Part shown: positions 42,001-46,430 of the stretch, piece by piece
Layout of the letters: each line of letters starts with the position of its first letter
Position numbering within the stretch: the first letter of the stretch is position 1
NCBI GenBank assembly: GCA_001662425.1
Contig: BDDC01000582.1
Location: forward strand, 1-46,430
Length of the DNA stretch: 46,430 bases
Direction: 5' to 3'
Origin: Chlamydomonas sphaeroides
Taxonomy: Eukaryota; Chlorophyta; Chlorophyceae; Chlamydomonadales; Chlamydomonadaceae
Notes under the pieces: model-generated
Database searches by the model: none
Seen by the model: only the letters and a program-made list of their open reading frames with translations
Told to the model about the DNA's origin: nothing
Position numbers and translations under genes: made by a program

Positions 42001-43680
42001 GGCCCTTCGGGCCCGTGGGTCACGACCACGCCCATGAGCACGCCCATTGCGACCACGGTCGAGGGCCGGACCAGCGGCACAATGCCGCGGGGCCGGCGTC
42101 CACCTCGGCCGGGCCCTCGCCGGCGGCGTCCTCAGCGGCGGCGGGGGCGGGGGCGAGCCCGGTGGGCGGGCCGTCAACGCGCGGCGCGGCGGCGGAGCGG
42201 GAGCGGATGGCGGCGGCGGAGGCGAGCGCGCCCAAGTACACGCTCACGGGCGTGCTTGTGCACCAGGTGAGGCGGCCTCAGCCGTTGTGCGGGTTGTCGG
42301 GATTGAAACCAGTTTCCATCTTGCGCGGGCCCAAGCATCCCTGGCACCAGGCCTGCCGCACGTGATGTGCGCCTCAACGCCATGTGGCTCCGTGCTCGCC
42401 TTCTCCAGGGGTCCTCGCTGCACTCGGGCCATTACTACGCCTTTGTGCGCGACGCGTCCGACCGCTGGACCTGCATGAACGACAGCTCGGTGTACGGCAC
42501 CTCGTACGACACCGTACGGCAGGAGCAGGCGTACCTGCTGTTCTACACGCGCGATGTCATGAAGCCGCCGCGGCCGTCGCCGCCAGCGCCGCCGCCGACG
42601 CCGCCGGCGCCGGCGGGCGTCAAGACGGAGGTCAAGCAGGCGGAGCATGAGGAGGACCGGAAGGAGCTGTTGCCCCGCCACATGGCATTCATTGGCCCGC
42701 AGCTGCCGCCAGGTGGGGCGCGCGCCCGCGCCGCCACCAACGGCGCCGGCGTGGGCGAGCCGCCGGGGCTCCGTCCGGCGCCGGCGCGGCCTGCCGCTGT
42801 TGTGCCTAGCGCACGGCTAGCTGCCAAGCCCGCCGCAGCAGCAGCGGCCGGGCCGCCGGCGCGCGGCGACGGCGGCGCCGTGCCGCTCTTCGGCCCTTCT
42901 CGGCCGCCGGGTGGTGGGGCCGCCAGGGGTTCAGACTCGGGCGCGGCAGCGGTGTCGACGGCGCCCGCGTCGGCCGGCACGCGGCCGTCGGCCAGCGGCG
43001 ACGGCTCCGCCGCCGCCGGGTCGATCGGCAAGCGGAAACGTCCCGAGGACGATGCCGGCGGGCGGCAGGCCAGCATGTCCGGGCACGGCCACGGCGGCGG
43101 CGGCAGCGGCGGGGGGAGGTGGGCGGGCCAGGAGGCGGCGGGGCCGCCGGCCGATACTGAGGAGGAGGCGCTGCAGAAGGAGGTCATGGACGAGGTCCTG
43201 TCGCTCAAGGCATGCGCCAGCTACCGCAACGGCGAGAAGCGGCTGCGCCAGTCGCTCACGGAGCGGTTACGGAACAGCGATTGGATGGCAAAGGTGCGGC
43301 CGGCGGTCGTTTTATAGAAGCTGCAGCAAAAGCCCTGCCGTATCCGCTATCATCAGACAGCCTTTGGCTCATCAGGCCGCACTTGGCTCATGAGACCACC
43401 CTGAGGTCAACCTTCGTGCCCCTGCCCCTGCCCTCCCTGCACCCCCACCTCCACCGCCGCGCAGGCCCGCTCGCTGCTCTCCCGCCTGGCGGCGTCCGGC
43501 GTGCCGCTGCCCGAGGTGCTGCGCCACCCCGACGTGCGCTCCATGCGGCGCGAGGTGCCGGACGACATCAAGGAGGCCAGCAGCCGCGAGATGCGGCGCC
43601 TGTACCAGGCCGTGCTGCACGTGCTCGCATGGTTCAGCTGGATGGGGGGCACCTCGTTCGTGCTGCCCGGGCTGGTGTAA
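39027..43680 (+). CDS. Ubiquitin-specific protease (C19) with putative N-terminal membrane segment
   Basis: The Cys box GLNNLGNSCYLNSTLQ ends exon 39429-39536. Later exons give CLAYVPPL and VSPGDVVRQL (39794-40087), DSHEFLTAVLDVM, CRTFVEDLFMG, zinc-ribbon CLSCGH (41001-41078) and YRCDHC (41465-41555), LIVHLKRFD, and the His box LHSGHYYAFVRD with WTCMNDSSV (42409-43292). All core residues are present and the arrangement is closest to the USP36/42 type. A possible upstream exon (39027 to about 39150) encodes VLLLIAALSAGWFYYGL followed by RARRR, a membrane anchor as in plant UBP15-19 or USP30. A His-rich insertion lies within exon 41714-42266, and KRKRPEDD at about 43030-43055 looks like a nuclear signal. 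The 5' end is not found. It is expected to cleave ubiquitin conjugates. Confidence 0.87.
39592..39667 (-). repeat. Dispersed repeat, partial copy C, in a USP intron
   Basis: About 76 bp, including GGGGTGCATGGATCGCCCCC and CGGTCATTATG, matches the end of repeat copies A and B. It lies in the intron directly after the USP Cys-box exon, in the same orientation as copy B. The rest of the element is absent. Confidence 0.65.
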
Positions 43681-45032
43681 ATGATGCGCCGCCTGGGTTG
43701 CTGTGGCGCAGTGCTCGGGCCTGCGCGGGTCGCGAGCACGGCGGGGCTGGTGCTTGGGGTGCAGCGCTTGGCCGTTTAGTAGTAGCGCGCAGGTTGGCTT
43801 GCCCCTTCAGGGGCACGAGCCGTTCGACCCGGACACCAAGTAGCTTGAATACCTGAGAGGCTAACTTGCGGGCAGTTGGGTGAATGGGGCAGCGGCGAGA
43901 GGTGCACTCTTGGCTGCGCCGACGGCAGGCTGCTGTGCGATGCAAGAACATGTGCGTCGGCGGGACGGTCCCGCCAGCAAGGCGGCCGGCCACACTAGGC
44001 TAGTCTGGGTTGCTGCAGGCGTGGCGCTGACGGCAAGGGACGGCTGGAAGACCGGGGCTGCAGAAGCCGACGGCGCGCCGCGGGCAGCGCTTGCCTGGCA
44101 CACGATAAGGGATAGCGTCAACCAACTACAGGAGCCGTTGCGGGCAGGGTGAGCTGAGTGGGCATTTGTAGCTTGTTGTGCATGACAGGGCAAGAGGGAA
44201 GTTCACAGCCGCGTTCGTATGCATGGAGGCATCGTGACTACTCAATGCCAGCCGCGTGCTCGTGGAATTGCGATGCTGAGGTGCTGACTGGACTTGCTCA
44301 TAGCGAGGTTCCGGTACTGAGCTGTGGAAGCAGGTTGTGCTCTAGCATTTGGTTTCCAATCGGCACCATGCGGGCGCAGCTTGCAGTTCGGGCAACGGCT
44401 GAGGAACGTCCACTTTGCCCCGACAGCTGCCAGCCGCAACAAATGAGCCACACGTCCGCTCCGTACGTCCGCTCCCATCTCGAACTCGTAACATGAGGCA
44501 GCCGCGGAGCTCTCGCCCAGGACCCTCATGCTCTCGCCGCCTTACTTCAACAGCCGCACACGCAAGCCCAGGCCATGCGCCCATGCCCATCTGCACCTGA
44601 TCTACTCGACCTCCACTCCATGCGCCTGCCAACCCCACCCTGCCTACCGCTATCTTACAGCAGCACCCTACATGGAAGACCGATCGAAAGGATACGCGTA
44701 GACGTGATGACGCCACACCGCGCCTCACGTACACACCAAACAACAAGGCCCACGGCATATCCGTGCACGCGTCCTGATCAAAGAGTCAGTTGGTAAGGCG
44801 CGCTGCATGTCGAAGGCATAAGGCAGGTGTCACAAAGGCGTGGATGTCCAGCACGGCCACCACCGCGCGGTGAGCAGGCTGCCGTGACATCAACACACTG
44901 AAGGTCATCCGCTGCGCTAGCGGATCACGTGCGGCATGCGTGCTATGGGGCTAGAAGACAGGAACACGTGCCCAAAGCCTGGCCACGCTCCTGGATAACT
45001 GAGGCTGCGCGCCATCCACCTAACGTGTCACA
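43681..45032. other. Convergent intergenic region
   Basis: This holds the 3' flanks of the USP gene (+) and the GPI-type gene (-). Open frames such as the one near 43880-44152 lack an ATG start and any family motif. No RNA gene was seen. Confidence 0.45.
44655..44659 (-). promoter_or_regulatory. TGTAA polyadenylation motif (minus strand)
   Basis: TTACA on the plus strand gives TGTAA 374 bases after the stop of the minus-strand GPI-type gene, a plausible chlorophyte poly(A) signal. Confidence 0.4.
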
Positions 45033-45757
45033 CTAGTGCAACCGCAGCAGTAGGAAGCCCAGGAAGCTGGACGCCAGCAGGTAGAAGGCGCTCACGGTCA
45101 CCGTGCCGGCGTTGCCACCGTTGCCGCCGTCCGCACGCGTGAGGTAAGAGTTGAACTCCCCCATGCTCTTGTAGCGCTTGAAGCAAGAGTTATCGGTCCA
45201 CACGAAGCCGTCCTCGCTCTCCGCCGAGTTAACACGCTGCACAGGGCATAGGCCTTGCGTTGTCGCGCGAGTCGCGACTGCAGCATGCACGCAACCGCTT
45301 GGCGTACCTGAGCGATGTAGAGCACCTCGCAGCCCGTGAGGAATCGAATCCAGCTGTTAACCAGGGCCTGCGTTGACAAAGGTGATCGGTCAGACGTGTG
45401 GCGTTCCGGAATCCCGGGCACGCGCGAGGCACACGCCCGCGCCGCCGACCCCACCTGGTTGACGGTGCCGTTCGTAGCGGTGCCAGTCCAGCCGTTCATG
45501 CACTTCCAGACGAAAGACATCGGGCTGGTGTCGGGGCACTGCGACTTGACGTAAGTCTCGAGCGCCTTCTTGACTTGCGTCTTGCACTCCGTCTGGTTGG
45601 ACCCCGAATAGAAGGGGCCCTCAACTAGCTCCACATATTTTGAGGCGCAGGTACTATCGCGACGAAGCATGAAGGGCCAGGCATTCTGGTCTACTGCCTG
45701 CCCATGCGCGACGCCAAGTGCGACAACGAGGCATGCGGCGATAAGCAGGCCTTTCAT
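45033..45757 (-). CDS. Secreted Cys-containing protein with GPI-anchor-like C-terminus
   Basis: Three exons (45455-45757, 45308-45367, 45033-45236) total 567 nt and give 188 residues. The N-terminus MKGLLIAACLVVALGVAHG is a clear signal peptide. The mature part has six cysteines (in STCAS, QTECK, SQCPD, WKCMN, TGCEV, NSCFK), which could form three disulfides, and N-glycosylation sites NQT and NGT. The C-terminus has a small-residue stretch (ADGGNGGNAG) followed by a hydrophobic tail (VSAFYLLASSFLGFLLLRLH), the layout of a GPI attachment signal, although a type I membrane anchor is also possible. The fold is not recognised, so function is unknown beyond a cell-surface location. Splice phases close exactly, which supports the model. 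Confidence 0.75.
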
Positions 45758-46076
45758 GGTTGCAAGTGTTTGGATATGTGGGGGGTGGCAAATTGGTATT
45801 GATGGTGGCGCAAAAGTCTCGCTGTACGGCGATGGCACACGCCAAGCACACGCGTGCCAACCCTTGCCTCGACCCGTCCGACCCCCGGACCTTCATGGCC
45901 CCCAAGAGCCACCTTCCCGCCCCCACAAACTTCCACCCCGGTTCCTCGGTCAGAGCGGGACGCAAGGAGGCCTTCTGTCAGGACGGTGAAGCCAGAGACG
46001 GAAGACTGCGAACATGAGAGTGCATCGACAGAAGGGGCCCTGAGAGGCACGTGGGCGGCATCAAGCAACCTGTTCC
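45758..46076. other. Upstream region of the GPI-type gene
   Basis: This is the presumed promoter and 5'UTR of the minus-strand gene starting at 45757. The sequence next to the start is A/T-richer than average. I see no other feature. Confidence 0.4.
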
Positions 46077-46233
46077 AGCTGCGCATGGGTGCATGGCTCG
46101 CCCCAGAAAGAGGCCACCCTGAAAGACGCAAACAGTCGGTCATTATGCGGTTGTCGCCGGGACTAATGCAGGGGTCTCGGACACATCGACATCCGTACGT
46201 GCCCTCACCCCACGGGCCGGACCTAGCCGCCCG
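46077..46233 (-). repeat. Dispersed repeat, copy B
   Basis: This is the reverse complement of most of copy A (5034-5222), from GCGCAGCTGG to CGGGCGGCTAGGTCCGGCCC. It shares the CCGCATAATGACCGACTG core and CCCGTGGGGTGAGGGCACG, but lacks the left arm of the copy A palindrome. Confidence 0.75.
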
Positions 46234-46341
46234 ATCTGCCTCAACGGCAGGAATGCACATCTCAAGCACGTCGCCCCCTGCCGCCACTCTCGCTGTGTTG
46301 CGGCCGCTTGCGGCGGCCGCTACCCCCCCCCTCCGCCTCCG

Positions 46342-46430
46342 CCGCCTGGCCCATCGCCGCCTGGCCCATCGCCGCCGCCAGGGCGAAAGCAGGCCGGGCG
46401 CTCAGCCCCGAGCAGCTGGAGGCACAGCAG
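46342..46430 (+). CDS. Possible partial exon at the right edge
   Basis: The plus-strand frame reads AAWPIAAWPIAAARAKAGRA followed by LSPEQLEAQQ and runs off the window. The hydrophilic, helix-prone end looks coding. The AAWPI pair comes from a 15-bp tandem duplication. No start, acceptor or family can be assigned. Confidence 0.25.

Noticed and set aside
42543..43208. 221-codon minus-strand open frame
   Set aside because: It is the mirror of the Pro/Ala-rich C-terminal part of the USP gene and has no independent support.
43676..43680. TGTAA overlapping the USP stop codon as poly(A) signal
   Set aside because: It would leave almost no 3'UTR; chance occurrence is more likely.
43880..44152. 90-codon plus-strand open frame after the USP gene
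   Set aside because: It begins with GTG rather than ATG and shows no splice context or motif.
45336..45370. GGAATCGAATCC-like sequence resembling a tRNA T-loop
   Set aside because: It lies within an in-phase exon of the GPI-type gene and no cloverleaf can be built around it.

Overview
This window reads as nuclear DNA of a GC-rich volvocine-type green alga (Chlamydomonas/Gonium/Volvox relatives). The grounds are very high G+C, genes cut into many short exons by GT-AG introns with C/T-rich acceptors, TGTAA polyadenylation motifs, and Ser-Pro-rich wall-glycoprotein modules in secreted proteins. Nothing looks bacterial, viral or organellar, and I saw no tRNA, rRNA or CRISPR array. Gene models were assembled by eye from splice sites, reading phase and family motifs. 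There is one 381-base assembly gap (13310-13690).

Layout: (1) 133-4557 (+), a CDK-like kinase-fold protein with a very long low-complexity tail; every catalytic motif I can align is degenerate. (2) 6626-24275 (-), a giant ATRX-type SNF2 chromatin remodeller of more than 20 exons, convergent with gene 1, with an internal AT-hook, a C-terminal SUMO-interacting-like motif and an N-terminal chromo-barrel-like patch. (3) 24836-25507 (-), a broken 3' fragment of a cyclic-nucleotide phosphodiesterase. (4) 26336-26821 (-), a small two-exon secreted Gln/Pro-rich protein, divergent from (5) 27378-33731 (+), a 19-exon papain-family cysteine protease with an extensin-like SPPPP module; its exon phases close perfectly to 618 residues. 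(6) 35055-36289 (-), exons of an ARM/HEAT-like helical protein, possibly a fragment. (7) 36334-38526 (-), a seven-exon gene of 246 residues that resembles the kinetochore protein MIS12. (8) 39027-43680 (+), a USP-family deubiquitinase with a putative N-terminal membrane segment and a His-rich insertion. (9) 45033-45757 (-), a small secreted, probably GPI-anchored protein. A possible exon runs off the right edge.

The genes do not form a pathway; this is ordinary eukaryotic gene order. Two are chromatin or chromosome proteins (ATRX-like, MIS12-like) and three are secretory or extracellular (protease, Gln/Pro-rich protein, GPI-type protein).

The most notable structures are: a perfect 34-bp inverted repeat flanking an in-frame 78-nt protease exon that has a GC donor; a stop-free 99-bp AT-rich intron flanked by an 11-bp direct repeat, like an introner insertion; the degenerate kinase; a three-copy dispersed element with a 23-bp-arm palindrome; and a phosphodiesterase fragment with three independent lesions.
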